DNA of 64,000 nt from JAHBXE01 sp044222195. GTDB lineage: Bacteria > Planctomycetota > Phycisphaerae > Phycisphaerales > UBA1924. The notes beneath the pieces were generated by a model. The model had not been told where the DNA came from. It saw only the letters and a program-made list of their open reading frames with translations, and did not search any database. The position numbers were made by a program, and so were the translations under genes. Shown in pieces: positions 23,985 through 35,219 of this stretch. The stretch's first letter is position 1; every line of letters begins with the position of its first letter. The DNA lies in contig JBGANS010000003.1 in NCBI GenBank assembly GCA_044222195.1, positions 248,001-312,000 on the forward strand, in the 5' to 3' direction.

Positions 23985-26768
23985 ATGGCCAAGAAAACAC
24001 CCGCCACTCCCGCCGCCACCGCCCAAGCCCCTGCCGCGCCCGCCAAGGGTGGCCGCGGCGGTGGGGGAGGCGGCCGCAAGTTTCGGGGCCCCTCTCGCGG
24101 AACTTCCTACACAACGGGCGCGGCCAAGAACAAGCACCTGGTCATCGTCGAATCCCCCTCGAAAGCCAAGACCATCAACAAGTACCTCGGTTCGGAATAC
24201 CTCGTGCTCGCCTCCGTGGGCCACGTTCGCGATCTTCCCAGCAAGAACCCCAAAGGTGTGAAGTCCCCCGTGCCCGGCGTCGACTTGGAGCACGACTTCA
24301 AACCGACCTACGCCGTCTCCGAAGGCAAGGACAAGGTCGTCAGCGACCTCAAACGCGCCGCCAAGGAGTCGCTCGCATCAAGCAAGGAAGTCTGGTTCGC
24401 GACCGACTTGGACCGCGAAGGGGAAGCCATCGCGTGGCACCTCGCCCAGGAACTGGGCATCCCTTCATCCAAGGCCAAGCGCGTGATTTTCGCGGCGATC
24501 ACCAAGGGTGAGATCGAGAAGGCCTTCAGCCATCCTCACCCCATCGATGAAGACCGCGTCAACGCCCAGCAGGCGCGCCGAATCCTCGACCGCATCGTCG
24601 GATACCAGGTCTCGCCCCTGCTCTGGAAGAAAGTCACCCGCGGCCTCTCCGCCGGGCGCGTCCAGTCCGTCGCCGTCCGCCTCGTCGTTGAACGCGAACG
24701 CGAGATCCGCGCCTTCCTCCCCGAAGAGTTCTGGTCCATCACCGCCAACTTCGCGCTCTCCGCCGACGAAGCGCGCAAGCTGGGGCCCGAGTGGCAGAAG
24801 TACATCGCCCGCCGCGATGAAAAAGGCAACGGCCCGACCCTCAAGCTCCAGAACGCGTGGCTCGGCGAGCACAAGTCCATCAAGGCCGAACTCTTTGAAG
24901 TCGCCGGCGACAAGTTCGACGGCCGCGCCCCGACCAAGGACGGAAACGGTGAATCCCTCGCCAGGTGGGCCACAGACATTGCGACCGCGGCGGGACTGAC
25001 CAATATCAAGCCCACGCTCGTCGAAGACCCCAAGGGCAAGGGCCCCGCCCGTTTCGTCCGCACCATCACCGGCACCGCCGATCCCGCCACGCCCTACGCC
25101 ATCCGATCGATCGAGACCAAGCGGACCACCACGCGGCCGCCTCCGCCCTTTATCACATCCACGCTGCAGCAGGCCGCCAGCAGCCGGCTCGGCTTCGGCG
25201 CCCAGCGCACCATGCGCGCCGCCCAGCAGCTCTACGAAGGCGTGGACATTCCCGGCGAAGGCCCCGTCGGCCTCATCACCTACATGCGTACCGACTCGAC
25301 GCACCTCGCCGGCGATGCGCTCGACATGGCCCGCGGGTACGTGAAGAAAACATTCGGCGATAAGTACCTCCCCGAGAAGCCCAACTTCTTCTCTTCATCC
25401 AACAAGGCCGCGCAGGAAGCCCACGAAGCCATCCGCCCGACCAACGCCGACCTCACACCCAGCCGCGTCAAGAACGCGCTCACGCCCGATCAGTTCCGCC
25501 TCTACCAGATCATCTGGGAGCGATTCATCGCCTGCCAGATGACCCCGGCGCAGTGGGACTCGACCAGCATCCTCATCACCGGCGGCAAAGATCCCAAGCG
25601 GCCCATCACCTTCAAGGCCTCCGGCCGCGTGCTGGTCTTCGACGGCTTCTACCGCGTCAGCGGCGTGCCCACCGCCAGCGATGAGCAGACGCTGCCCGCT
25701 CTGAAAGAGCAGCAGCCCCTCAACCCGTTCGCCATCGACCCCGTGCAGAAGTTCACCAGCCCACCGCCGCGATACTCCGAAGCCTCCCTTATCAAGAAGC
25801 TCGAAGAAGAAGGCATCGGCCGCCCCTCGACCTACGCCTCCATCATCGGCGTCATCCAGGACCGCAAGTACGTCGAGCAGCTCGAGCGACGCTTCTACTC
25901 CACCGATCTCGGCGAGGTCGTCACCGACAAGCTCATCGAAGCCTTCCCGCAGATCCTCGACGTGGGCTACACCCGCGAGATGGAAGCCGAGCTCGACAAG
26001 GTCGAGGAAGACCACCTCGACTGGATCAAGATGCTCCATCGCTTCTACGGCCCTTTCAAAAAGGACCTGGAGCACGCGATGGAGAACCTCAGCCACGCCA
26101 AGGCCGAGGCAACCCCCGCGCCCGCCGAGTACAAGTGCGCCGTCTGCGGCGCGCCCACCGTCTATCGCTTCGGGAAAAACGGCCGTTTCCTCTCCTGCTC
26201 CCGCTATCCCGACTGCAAGTACGCCGCGCCCGTCGATCGTGACGGCATCCCCCGCGCCGCGGCCGAAACCGTCGACGTCGCCTGCCCCAAGTGCGGCGGC
26301 GCCATGACCAGCCGCACGGGCCGCTTCGGCCCGTTCCTCGGGTGCGCCCGCTACGGCGACAAGGCCAACCCCTGCGACGGCATCCTCAACGTCGACAAGA
26401 AAGGCAAGGTCGTCGCGCCCTCCCCGCCCGCGCTCCTCACCGATCTTCCCTGCCCCACGTGCCAGTCGCCACTCAACCTCCGCAACGGACTCCGCGGCCC
26501 ATGGCTCGGGTGCTCGCGCTTCCCCAAGTGCCGCGGGCGCGGCAAGTGGCAGGACCTTCCCGAACCCGCGCGGGCCGAACTCGAAAAGAAACTCGCCGCC
26601 CACGAAAAGGCGAACCCGACGCCGATCATCAAAACGCTCTCGGGCAAGCCTCTCACCGACGCCAAGGGCAAGCCTCTGCCCGATGCACCAACGGTTGACG
26701 TCCTCGCCGGCAAGGACCCGGGTGCGGAAGGCGCCGATGAGTCGATCCCGGAAGAGGCCACCGCGTGA
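23985..26768 (+). CDS. topA: DNA topoisomerase I
   Basis: 927 aa from ATG 23985 (a TTG at 23955 would add 10). Type IA topoisomerase that relaxes negative supercoils. After a basic Ala/Gly-rich N-terminus comes the Toprim domain (HLVIVESPSKAKTINKYLG, TDLDREGEAIAWHLAQELG), ARRILDRIVGYQVSPLLWKK and LSAGRVQSVAVRLVVERE. The active Tyr is in ITYMRTDSTHLAGDA, and RPSTYASIIGVIQDRKYV follows. Three C4 zinc ribbons start with CAVCGAP, CPKCGGA and CPTCQSP. The tail is Lys/Pro-rich and acidic at its end. Confidence 0.95.
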   Translation: MAKKTPATPAATAQAPAAPAKGGRGGGGGGRKFRGPSRGTSYTTGAAKNKHLVIVESPSKAKTINKYLGSEYLVLASVGHVRDLPSKNPKGVKSPVPGVDLEHDFKPTYAVSEGKDKVVSDLKRAAKESLASSKEVWFATDLDREGEAIAWHLAQELGIPSSKAKRVIFAAITKGEIEKAFSHPHPIDEDRVNAQQARRILDRIVGYQVSPLLWKKVTRGLSAGRVQSVAVRLVVEREREIRAFLPEEFWSITANFALSADEARKLGPEWQKYIARRDEKGNGPTLKLQNAWLGEHKSIKAELFEVAGDKFDGRAPTKDGNGESLARWATDIATAAGLTNIKPTLVEDPKGKGPARFVRTITGTADPATPYAIRSIETKRTTTRPPPPFITSTLQQAASSRLGFGAQRTMRAAQQLYEGVDIPGEGPVGLITYMRTDSTHLAGDALDMARGYVKKTFGDKYLPEKPNFFSSSNKAAQEAHEAIRPTNADLTPSRVKNALTPDQFRLYQIIWERFIACQMTPAQWDSTSILITGGKDPKRPITFKASGRVLVFDGFYRVSGVPTASDEQTLPALKEQQPLNPFAIDPVQKFTSPPPRYSEASLIKKLEEEGIGRPSTYASIIGVIQDRKYVEQLERRFYSTDLGEVVTDKLIEAFPQILDVGYTREMEAELDKVEEDHLDWIKMLHRFYGPFKKDLEHAMENLSHAKAEATPAPAEYKCAVCGAPTVYRFGKNGRFLSCSRYPDCKYAAPVDRDGIPRAAAETVDVACPKCGGAMTSRTGRFGPFLGCARYGDKANPCDGILNVDKKGKVVAPSPPALLTDLPCPTCQSPLNLRNGLRGPWLGCSRFPKCRGRGKWQDLPEPARAELEKKLAAHEKANPTPIIKTLSGKPLTDAKGKPLPDAPTVDVLAGKDPGAEGADESIPEEATA

Positions 26769-26824
26769 TCGCCGTCCGCAGAGCCCGCGCCGTCCGCTCG
26801 TCCCCGCCGTAAGAGGCCCCAGGC

Positions 26825-27253
26825 ATGACGGTCGTCGTCATTGTGGCTGTCGTCGCGTTCACCGACCTGGTCGTCGTGACCACCTTGATCCGCTCGTTCA
26901 TCGCCCCGCTCCGCGAGCTCGCCCGCCAGTTTCCCCCGCAACCCCCGTCGGCCGACGCCGTCCGCCGCCGCTTCCAGTCCTTTCACTTCGGCCTCTTCAA
27001 CGCCGGCTGGGGCATCCACGTCGCCGCGGATGAACGATTCCTGCACCTGTCCCCGGCGTGGATCGAACGCGTGTTCCGCATGCGGCCGCTCAGCATCCCC
27101 TGGTCCAGCATCCAGCTCGTCCGTCGCGGCACGCGAACCACCAGCGTCCGCCTCGAAAGCCCCTCTGAACAGATGGTCGTCAAAGGGCCAACGTGGTGCC
27201 TCGAGCTCGCGTCCGAAACCGGCACGACGCCTCAGGCCTCACCGCCGCGATAG
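26825..27253 (+). CDS. Hypothetical protein with one N-terminal membrane segment
   Basis: 142 aa. Residues 1-26 are hydrophobic (VVVIVAVVAFTDLVVVTTLI), followed by a soluble domain with a GLFNAGWGIHVAADERFLHL strand pattern and PLSIPWSSIQLVRRGTR, resembling small PH-like membrane-associated domains. No family can be assigned. The 3' end overlaps the convergent downstream gene by 22 bases. Confidence 0.6.
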   Translation: MTVVVIVAVVAFTDLVVVTTLIRSFIAPLRELARQFPPQPPSADAVRRRFQSFHFGLFNAGWGIHVAADERFLHLSPAWIERVFRMRPLSIPWSSIQLVRRGTRTTSVRLESPSEQMVVKGPTWCLELASETGTTPQASPPR

Positions 27254-27834
27254 CGCCGGCACGCCCACGCCGCCGCCGCGGACGCGCCCACAAGATTGGA
27301 CACCAGGTCCCACCCCGTGTTGTCATACCCGCCCACATTGGTGTCCGGCATCAATCGCGTCGCGACAAACTCGATGATCTCATTGATCGCCCCCAGGCCC
27401 GAACCCACGCACACCAGGAGCGCGAACAAGCCCAGTCCTCCCCGGATCTGTTGGCGGCACATCACCCGCATCGCCTCCCACGCCGCCAGCGTCGCGGCAC
27501 CAAATCCGAACGCGTGCACCACCTGGTCATACTTGGGCCAACTTGAGTGAACCCGCAGGTTGTACAGCGTCGCCGGCCGCCCCGGCTCCGTCACGCTCTC
27601 CGGAATCGGCGTCGTCCCACCCGCCATGTGCAGCACCGCCCACAATCCCAGGGCGCCCAGCACCGTCCACGAAAACCTCACCCGCGAATCCATCCACACC
27701 ACCACCGCCGCCTCCACCAGCAGCACCGCGCTGTAGAACACAAACTCCGGATTCCACTGGCGAGAAAGCTTCACCGCGAACGGGACCATCGCCGCGGCCA
27801 ACACCAGCAAAATCACCAGCTGTCGTCTTCGCAT
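27232..27834 (-). CDS. DUF2238/YjdF-like integral membrane protein
   Basis: About 200 aa from ATG 27834 (frame open to 27855). Five or six membrane segments, including QLVILLVLAAAMVPFAVKL, FVFYSAVLLVEAAVVVWM and GLFALLVCVGSGLGAINEII. The pattern WPKYDQVVHAFGFG, then INEIIEFVATR and DNTGWDLVSNLVGASAAA matches the conserved polar residues of the DUF2238 membrane family. Function unknown. It is divergent from the histidine kinase that follows. Confidence 0.65.
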   Translation of the reverse strand: MRRRQLVILLVLAAAMVPFAVKLSRQWNPEFVFYSAVLLVEAAVVVWMDSRVRFSWTVLGALGLWAVLHMAGGTTPIPESVTEPGRPATLYNLRVHSSWPKYDQVVHAFGFGAATLAAWEAMRVMCRQQIRGGLGLFALLVCVGSGLGAINEIIEFVATRLMPDTNVGGYDNTGWDLVSNLVGASAAAAWACRRYRGGEA

Positions 27835-28043
27835 CCATAATGTTAGCACGCACAAACAAAGCGGCGCATTGCGTTGAAAAGCGGCTATCCGGCTCCACTT
27901 TCGAGACGCTCAATGTTGTGTTTTGGTGTCCGCCCTCGCGCGGATTTTGCCGGGAATTCTCCCCCTTCTTCGGGTGCAACGGCACAGACACCAATAACCG
28001 TCGCGCGCCGCGTCGATGCTCTTGGGGTCTCCCGGAGCCCTCG

Positions 28044-29816
<1,773 letters not shown>

Positions 29817-29867
29817 ATCCATCGGGTTACTTCGCGTCGCCACCCGCGTCCAGGCACAGCCCGCCGC

Positions 29868-31193
29868 CTACCGCGGCCGCGCATCTTCCGTCTCCAGCCC
29901 CACCCGCGTGCTCGGGTACATCCGGTCCGTGAACATCACCGCATCGAATGAATCCGGCCACACGCCCTTCATGGGCGCGTAGCCCAGCGGCCGCGCCACA
30001 ATCGGCTCCCGCAGCCAGTGGCCCTTCGGCAGCCCGCGAAAGTCCACGAACAGGTACGGCTTCCCCGTCTCGTGCAGCAGCGCCTCCAGCGTTCCATCCG
30101 CCGCCGTGTCGATCGGATTCGCCCCCGTCCACGGCCGGCCAATGCGCCCCGAATGCGCCGTCAGCATCACGCTGTACATCCGTGTCCCCAGCTTCTCAAA
30201 CGCGTAGTCCCCCATCGGCCGCACACCCTTGTAGTTGATCTCTGCGCCGACCCACTGCAGCGGCTCGACGTGCCGCGAGTTGTGCATGCTCGCTGCCCAC
30301 ACGATGATCTTCTTGCCCTTGTAGTACTCATCGGCGAGAAACACGAGGTTCTCCGCCATCCGCTTGTCGCGATGGTTGGTGAGATCGATCCCCTTCTTCA
30401 TCCGCTCGACGTAGCTGACGACGTTCCCGATCGCCCGCTCCTGGAACGCAACCTCCAGCGTCCCGTGCTTGCCCTCGAGCTTTTCCCGCTCGCGCTCGAT
30501 CACCTGCGCCAGCCCGCGCATCGTCTCCAGTTCCGGCGGCTGCTCCGGCTTCTCCGGCCCTGCCTTGGCGTCCAGCCACTTGAACACCGCTCCCGGCGCG
30601 GCCCGCTCCTCCGCCGTCAGCATCTTCTCGTCCGCCGAGTCGAAGAACTCGATCACCTTCCCGGGAAACGGCGTGAGAGATGGCGCCGTCGTCACCTGGT
30701 CGTCAACCCCGGCCGTCAGCAGCGGGTGCTCCCCCGTCCGCTCCTTCCGTACGTATTCGAGCAGCTCGCGGCACTGCTGCGACAGCGCCCAGATCCCAAA
30801 GAGCCCGATCCCGTGGGCGTCATCCACGGGCTTTCCCGCCGCGAAGGCTTCGTCGAGCCGCCGCATCTCCTCCATCCCCGATTCCCACGCGAGGACCTCA
30901 AAGCCCATCTCGCGGTGCAGGAACTTGATCAGCCGGCTCTTGGCGGCGAACGAAGCGCCGTCGCCGTGGGTCTGCTCGCCGAGCAGAACGACCTGTGCAT
31001 CGCCGATGGCGGCCTTGAGAGGTGCGAGATCGGAGAGGTCTTTGCCGTAAATGTCGATGGACTTGACGATGACGGCGTGGTCGTTGAGCCAGGCGAGATG
31101 GTCTTCCTGGGGCTGGGCGTCTACAGCCGAGACGGAGACCATCGCCATCACGAAAGGCACGCTCAGCCAATCAGCGAGACGCGTCTGGCTCAT
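29868..31193 (-). CDS. Erythromycin-esterase-like hydrolase, exported
   Basis: 441 aa with a signal peptide (WLSVPFVMAMVSVSAVDAQ). It has the EreA/EreB-type fold: LLGEQTHGDGASFAAKSRLI, FLHREMGFEVLAWESGMEE, TNHRDKRMAENLVFLADEYY and IIVWAASMHNSRHV, which carry the conserved His/Glu/Arg cluster. Members hydrolyse macrolide lactones or succinoglycan-like substrates; most environmental ones have no known substrate, so resistance should not be assumed. It stands alone, convergent with the histidine kinase. Confidence 0.8.
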   Translation of the reverse strand: MSQTRLADWLSVPFVMAMVSVSAVDAQPQEDHLAWLNDHAVIVKSIDIYGKDLSDLAPLKAAIGDAQVVLLGEQTHGDGASFAAKSRLIKFLHREMGFEVLAWESGMEEMRRLDEAFAAGKPVDDAHGIGLFGIWALSQQCRELLEYVRKERTGEHPLLTAGVDDQVTTAPSLTPFPGKVIEFFDSADEKMLTAEERAAPGAVFKWLDAKAGPEKPEQPPELETMRGLAQVIEREREKLEGKHGTLEVAFQERAIGNVVSYVERMKKGIDLTNHRDKRMAENLVFLADEYYKGKKIIVWAASMHNSRHVEPLQWVGAEINYKGVRPMGDYAFEKLGTRMYSVMLTAHSGRIGRPWTGANPIDTAADGTLEALLHETGKPYLFVDFRGLPKGHWLREPIVARPLGYAPMKGVWPDSFDAVMFTDRMYPSTRVGLETEDARPR

Positions 31194-31228
31194 ACCCGGA
31201 GTGTACCTATGCGCCGTGCGGCGGTTGC

Positions 31229-32407
31229 TTACCTTTCGGTGCCAGCGGCGCGTTTTGCCCTATCGAAGAGGTCCCTTGCAGAGGCGTATCGGGACGCCAA
31301 CGGTGCCGCTCGTTTGAAAGACCATCGCGCACCCGGGCGATCGTTCAGCATCCCGCACGCAATCGCGCGCAGCGTGTAGGCCAGGGCGACGGTGCTCCGT
31401 CCCGCGGGCGTTCGTCGCGCTCGCCAGCGGAGAGTCGGAAGGGCCTCATCAATAAGCCGGAGTGCGTCCTGGGGGCGGCGAGTGTCCATGGCGATGCCGG
31501 CTTCGATCAGCCTCATGAGGTTGCGAGTCTCGTCGGTGACGACGAACGATTGCAACTGATTGAGGGCCACCTGCGCTTCGGCGGGCCGGTGCAAGAAATT
31601 CGCCAACAGTTCAGCCTGGCCCAGCCATGGCAGATAGTCATCAGGTTTCAGTTCAGCTGCTCGTTGATACGCCTCCAGAGCCGACTCAAAGTTGCAGCCG
31701 ACATGTTCGAACTGTCCGAGTGACATGAGATAGTTGAACTCCGGCACGCCTTCCGTGCAGCGAAGTTCTTCCATCACTCTGCTCGCCTCATCCTGCCGCC
31801 CCAACCTGAACAGGGCCTTCGCTTGGTACGTCTTGACAGAGAGCGCTACGCCCGCCGGCGTATTACCCGCCTTGGTGAGAGCCCGCGCATGACCCGGGAG
31901 CAGCCGAAGCACCCGTTCGTAGTCAGCATGGACTACGGCCCTCTGCAGGCGGGCAGAGTTCCGTGTGCCCCGAGTGACAACCACGAGGAAGGCGGCCGGG
32001 CCCAACAGGCCTACGAGCAGTATCGCGATCGATGCGTTGTCGATCGGTGCCCAGGGCAATTGTGCAGCGCGCCTCCAAGTGAGGAACACGGCCGCTGTCA
32101 ACCCCACAGACCACACGGGCCCAAGCCGCCGAACCAGGGACAGGTAGTACATGGGCTTCGTTTGCGTGGAAATGCGCACATGATCTTTGGCCGTCAGTTG
32201 CTTGACTTGCCGTTGGCGGGCCTCTGTGCCACTGGCCAAGTTGCCGCGGGCCCGGGTGTCGACCAACAACGTGACGTCCGAATGTCCGCGCGATCGAAGG
32301 TCTGCTACGGCCGCCTCCGCGGTCGGCGCAAACACTCGGTCGATCGACGTGCTGCCATCCGGCGCTTTGCTCGAAAGAACAAAGAACGTATCAGCCGACT
32401 CAGACAT
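31229..32407 (-). CDS. Membrane-anchored TPR protein
   Basis: 392 aa. The N-terminal ~70 residues are soluble (SIDRVFAPTAEAAVADLRSR). Two membrane segments follow (VWSVGLTAAVFLTWRR, SIAILLVGLLGPAAFLVVVT), then a TPR-like solenoid (YQAKALFRLGRQDEASRVME, ALEAYQRAAELKPDDYLPWL). The C-terminus ends in a basic helix. No enzymatic motif. Probably a protein-protein interaction platform at the membrane. Confidence 0.7.
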   Translation of the reverse strand: MSESADTFFVLSSKAPDGSTSIDRVFAPTAEAAVADLRSRGHSDVTLLVDTRARGNLASGTEARQRQVKQLTAKDHVRISTQTKPMYYLSLVRRLGPVWSVGLTAAVFLTWRRAAQLPWAPIDNASIAILLVGLLGPAAFLVVVTRGTRNSARLQRAVVHADYERVLRLLPGHARALTKAGNTPAGVALSVKTYQAKALFRLGRQDEASRVMEELRCTEGVPEFNYLMSLGQFEHVGCNFESALEAYQRAAELKPDDYLPWLGQAELLANFLHRPAEAQVALNQLQSFVVTDETRNLMRLIEAGIAMDTRRPQDALRLIDEALPTLRWRARRTPAGRSTVALAYTLRAIACGMLNDRPGARWSFKRAAPLASRYASARDLFDRAKRAAGTER

Positions 32408-32495
32408 ATCGACAGACTGTCAAACACCAGCGACGCGTTTGCGGTCCTGATGATAAGGACCATCTCCGGAACGTCCGGACTCCGCGTCCGAAACC

Positions 32496-33845
32496 TCACT
32501 CCTCCTCCAACGTCCTCTTCCGCCGCAGCACATGATGGTAATGCTGCGCAAAGCGATGCGCCTCATCGCGGATCGCCTGGCACAGCCGCAGCCCCAGGTG
32601 TTCCCGCGAGAGCCGGATCGGCTCTGTCCGGTCCTGCACGTAGATCAACTCTTCCTTCTTCGCCAGGCTGATCACCATGGGCGGTTTGACACCCAGCGTC
32701 TGAAACGCTTCGAGCGCCGCGTGCAGCTGCCCCAGCCCGCCGTCAATCAAGATCACATCCGGATACAGCTCGTGCCCCTCCCCCGCCTCCCGATACCGCC
32801 GCGAAACGACCTCCCGAATGCTCGCATAGTCGTCGTTCCGCCCTGTCTCGCTGTCTCGCTGCCTCGCTGTTTCGCTTCCCTTGATCCTGTACCTCCGATA
32901 CTCATTCTTCAACGGCCGCCCATCCACAAAGCACACCTTGCTCCCCACGGTGTCCCCGCCCTGCAGGTGCGCGATGTCGATCGCCTCCAGGCACCGGATC
33001 GGCTGCTCCATCCCCAGCGCCTTCTGCAGACTCCGCAGCCCTTTCTTCGGGTCGAGATAGAACGATTCCGCCTCCGGCTGCCAGTTGTCGCGCCGAGTCG
33101 CCCGCTGATCCAGCTTCTCAATCGCTCTGATCTGGTCCCGTATCGTCGCGGCCTTCTCAAACTTCTGCTCCGCCGCCGCGGCCCCCATCTCTTCCTTCAT
33201 CTCCCGCAGCATCACGCTCCGCTTGCTCTCCAGAAACCGCACAAACCGATCGATGTCCTCCCGATACGGCTCCTTGCCGATCTTCGCCGCGCACGGCGCC
33301 GTGCACCGCCCGATGCTGTAGAGCAGGCACGGCCGGAACACCTTGTTCTTCGGATCCCCCTCCAGAATCTCCAGCGAACACGTCCGAAACTTGAACACCC
33401 GCTGCAGCAGGTGCGTCGCCTCGCGCAGCGCCCCCGCCACCGTAAACGGCCCAAAGATCTTCGCCCCCTTGAACTCCGCGGCACCCGGCTGCCTCGTAAC
33501 AAACACCCTCGGAAAATCGTCCCGCATCGTGATCGCCAGGTACGGAAACGTCTTGTCATCCGTCAGCATCGCATTGAACTTGGGCCTGATGTCCTTGATC
33601 AGCCGGTTCTCGGCCAGCAGCGCTTCCCACTCTCCCTCGCACTCGACAAAGTCGAAGTCCTCGATCAGATCCAGCATCGGCTGCTTCTTCGGCCCCAGAT
33701 CGACCGAAGGCACAAAGTACGAAGACACCCGGTCCGGCAGCCGCAGCGCCTTCCCCACATACAAGACCACCCCCGCGGCATCCTTCATCAAGTAAACGCC
33801 CGGCGCCTTGGGCAGCCCCCGCGCCTTCTCCGATAGCCGCGCCAT
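32496..33845 (-). CDS. uvrC: Excinuclease ABC subunit C, lacking the C-terminal HhH domain
   Basis: 449 aa from ATG 33845. The open frame runs up through the poly-G tract as poly-Pro, which is not part of the gene. GIY-YIG nuclease domain (APGVYLMKDAAGVVLYVGKA), the UVR/UvrB-binding helices (AAAEQKFEKAATIRDQIRAI) and the RNase H-like 5' nuclease (AIDIAHLQGGDTVGSKVCFV, DVILIDGGLGQLHAAL) are present. It stops soon after RDEAHRFAQHYHHVLRRKRT, so the tandem HhH DNA-binding domain of the usual ~600-aa protein is absent. An insert (GSETARQRDSETGR) before NDDYASIREV is encoded by an octanucleotide array. Confidence 0.9.
   Translation of the reverse strand: MARLSEKARGLPKAPGVYLMKDAAGVVLYVGKALRLPDRVSSYFVPSVDLGPKKQPMLDLIEDFDFVECEGEWEALLAENRLIKDIRPKFNAMLTDDKTFPYLAITMRDDFPRVFVTRQPGAAEFKGAKIFGPFTVAGALREATHLLQRVFKFRTCSLEILEGDPKNKVFRPCLLYSIGRCTAPCAAKIGKEPYREDIDRFVRFLESKRSVMLREMKEEMGAAAAEQKFEKAATIRDQIRAIEKLDQRATRRDNWQPEAESFYLDPKKGLRSLQKALGMEQPIRCLEAIDIAHLQGGDTVGSKVCFVDGRPLKNEYRRYRIKGSETARQRDSETGRNDDYASIREVVSRRYREAGEGHELYPDVILIDGGLGQLHAALEAFQTLGVKPPMVISLAKKEELIYVQDRTEPIRLSREHLGLRLCQAIRDEAHRFAQHYHHVLRRKRTLEEE
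32843..32874. repeat. Octanucleotide array inside uvrC
   Basis: Four copies of an 8-base unit CTGYYTCG (CTGTCTCG, CTGTCTCG, CTGCCTCG, CTGTTTCG), followed by a partial CTT. The unit is not a multiple of three, so gain or loss of one unit would shift the uvrC frame. Confidence 0.85.
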
Positions 33846-33900
33846 TCTCTCGTCACGGGTCTCAGCCACGGACAATGGTAGTGTCCCGTGGGGAGAAGAA

Positions 33901-33983
<83 letters not shown>

Positions 33984-34012
33984 ACTCCTTGCAATCCTCC
34001 AAGGAGCCCCCA

Positions 34013-34438
34013 TTGAAACGCACCGCATCCGCCAAGTGGTCCGGAACTCTCAAGGACGGCAAAGGTCAGCTCTCCGCCCCCGGCGGCGTCCTCAACTCCA
34101 CGCCGTACTCGTTCGCCGCCCGCTTCGGCGACCAGCCCGGCACCAACCCCGAGGAACTCATCGCCGCGGCTCACGCAGGCTGCTTTTCCATGGCCTTCTC
34201 CGCCGCGCTCGGCAAGGCCGGCTTCACCCCGACGTCCATCGAGACGACGGCCACGCTCTCCCTCGACCAGGTCGGGGCCGGTTTCGAAATCACCACCATC
34301 GTCCTCGACATGGCCGCGTCGATCCCCAACATCGACAACGCCAAGTTCCAGGCCATCGCAGACGACGCCAAGGCCAACTGCCCCGTCTCCAAGGTTCTCA
34401 AGGCCAAGATCTCGCTGAACGCCAAGCTCAGGACCTGA
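34013..34438 (+). CDS. osmC: OsmC-family peroxiredoxin
   Basis: 141 aa from TTG 34013 with AAGGAG six bases upstream. The upstream open frame crosses the poly-G tract and is not coding. It begins LKRTASAKWSGTLKDGKGQL, the usual OsmC opening. The first redox Cys is in ELIAAAHAGCFSMAFSAAL and the second in ANCPVSKVLKAKISL. OsmC reduces organic hydroperoxides. The following lipoprotein gene begins 3 bases after its stop. Confidence 0.88.
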   Translation: MKRTASAKWSGTLKDGKGQLSAPGGVLNSTPYSFAARFGDQPGTNPEELIAAAHAGCFSMAFSAALGKAGFTPTSIETTATLSLDQVGAGFEITTIVLDMAASIPNIDNAKFQAIADDAKANCPVSKVLKAKISLNAKLRT

Positions 34439-34441
34439 GCC

Positions 34442-35218
34442 GTGAAACGACTCTGCCCTGTCGCGGTGCTCGCGCTCGCCGCCTGTTCAGGGCCGGCCGC
34501 AAGAGAGGCCGCGCCGACAACACCCAAGCCGGCGCCCGCAACCACCGCATCACCGCCCGCGCCGACCAAGCAAGCCGCCCGCTCGTTCCATACGTTCGTG
34601 CCATCTCAACACGGCTTCCACTTCCGCAACGGGTTCCAGGGCCAGATTCTCGGCGCCGGTGAATCGGCCTACGGCCTCTGCGGCGGCATGTCCTTCGCCG
34701 CGGCCGATTACTTCCTCGCCAACCGCCCCATCCCGGCCGACATCCACGCCCCCGCCGATGGCACGCCCCTCTTCAAGTACATCTACTCGCGCCAGGCGAC
34801 GTCTTTCGGCACGCTGGGCGGCATGGGGCTCAAGTTCGTCGAGTGGATGCAGCTTCCGGACGACAGCACGGATGCCCAGCCCGACAGCACGCACTCGCGC
34901 ACTCTCGAAGGACTTCCCGCGATCACCGGCGCACTCTCACGCGGCGAGCCGGTGGTTCTCGGTCTGGTGCTGACCAGCACCGCCGCCAAGGGAAAGGCGT
35001 GGGACAACCACCAGGTGCTCGCGCTAAGCTCGACCGAAACCGCCACGGGCCAGGTCGACATTCGTATCTACGACTCCAACTTCCCCAATCGCGACGATGT
35101 GACTATCTCCATCACGCGAAACCCAACCAGGATCGCCATGCACATCCCGGGCCGGCGCGACATGGCCATCCGCGGCTTTTTCCGCATGGCGTATTCTCCG
35201 ATCGTCCCGACTCAATAA
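34442..35218 (+). CDS. Lipoprotein with a possible papain-like cysteine peptidase fold
   Basis: 258 aa, GTG start. Lipobox VLALAACSGPA, then a Pro/Ala/Thr-rich linker (~25-45). The soluble domain has YGLCGGMSFAAADYFLANRP (possible nucleophile Cys at the start of a helix), AWDNHQVLALSSTE (possible His) and RIYDSNFPNRDDV (possible Asp/Asn). This Cys...His...Asp order resembles papain-like or C39-like peptidases, but no family is recognised and activity is unproven. Follows osmC closely, so probably co-transcribed. Confidence 0.6.
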   Translation: MKRLCPVAVLALAACSGPAAREAAPTTPKPAPATTASPPAPTKQAARSFHTFVPSQHGFHFRNGFQGQILGAGESAYGLCGGMSFAAADYFLANRPIPADIHAPADGTPLFKYIYSRQATSFGTLGGMGLKFVEWMQLPDDSTDAQPDSTHSRTLEGLPAITGALSRGEPVVLGLVLTSTAAKGKAWDNHQVLALSSTETATGQVDIRIYDSNFPNRDDVTISITRNPTRIAMHIPGRRDMAIRGFFRMAYSPIVPTQ

Positions 35219-35219
35219 C

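Noticed and set aside
27543..28043. N-terminal extension of the hybrid kinase
   Set aside because: Pro/Ser-rich and partly antisense to the DUF2238 gene; a TTG with ribosome site and signal peptide follows at 28044.
29868..31193. Calling the erythromycin-esterase-like gene a resistance gene
   Set aside because: Only the fold is supported; most environmental members have unknown substrates and no mobile context is seen.
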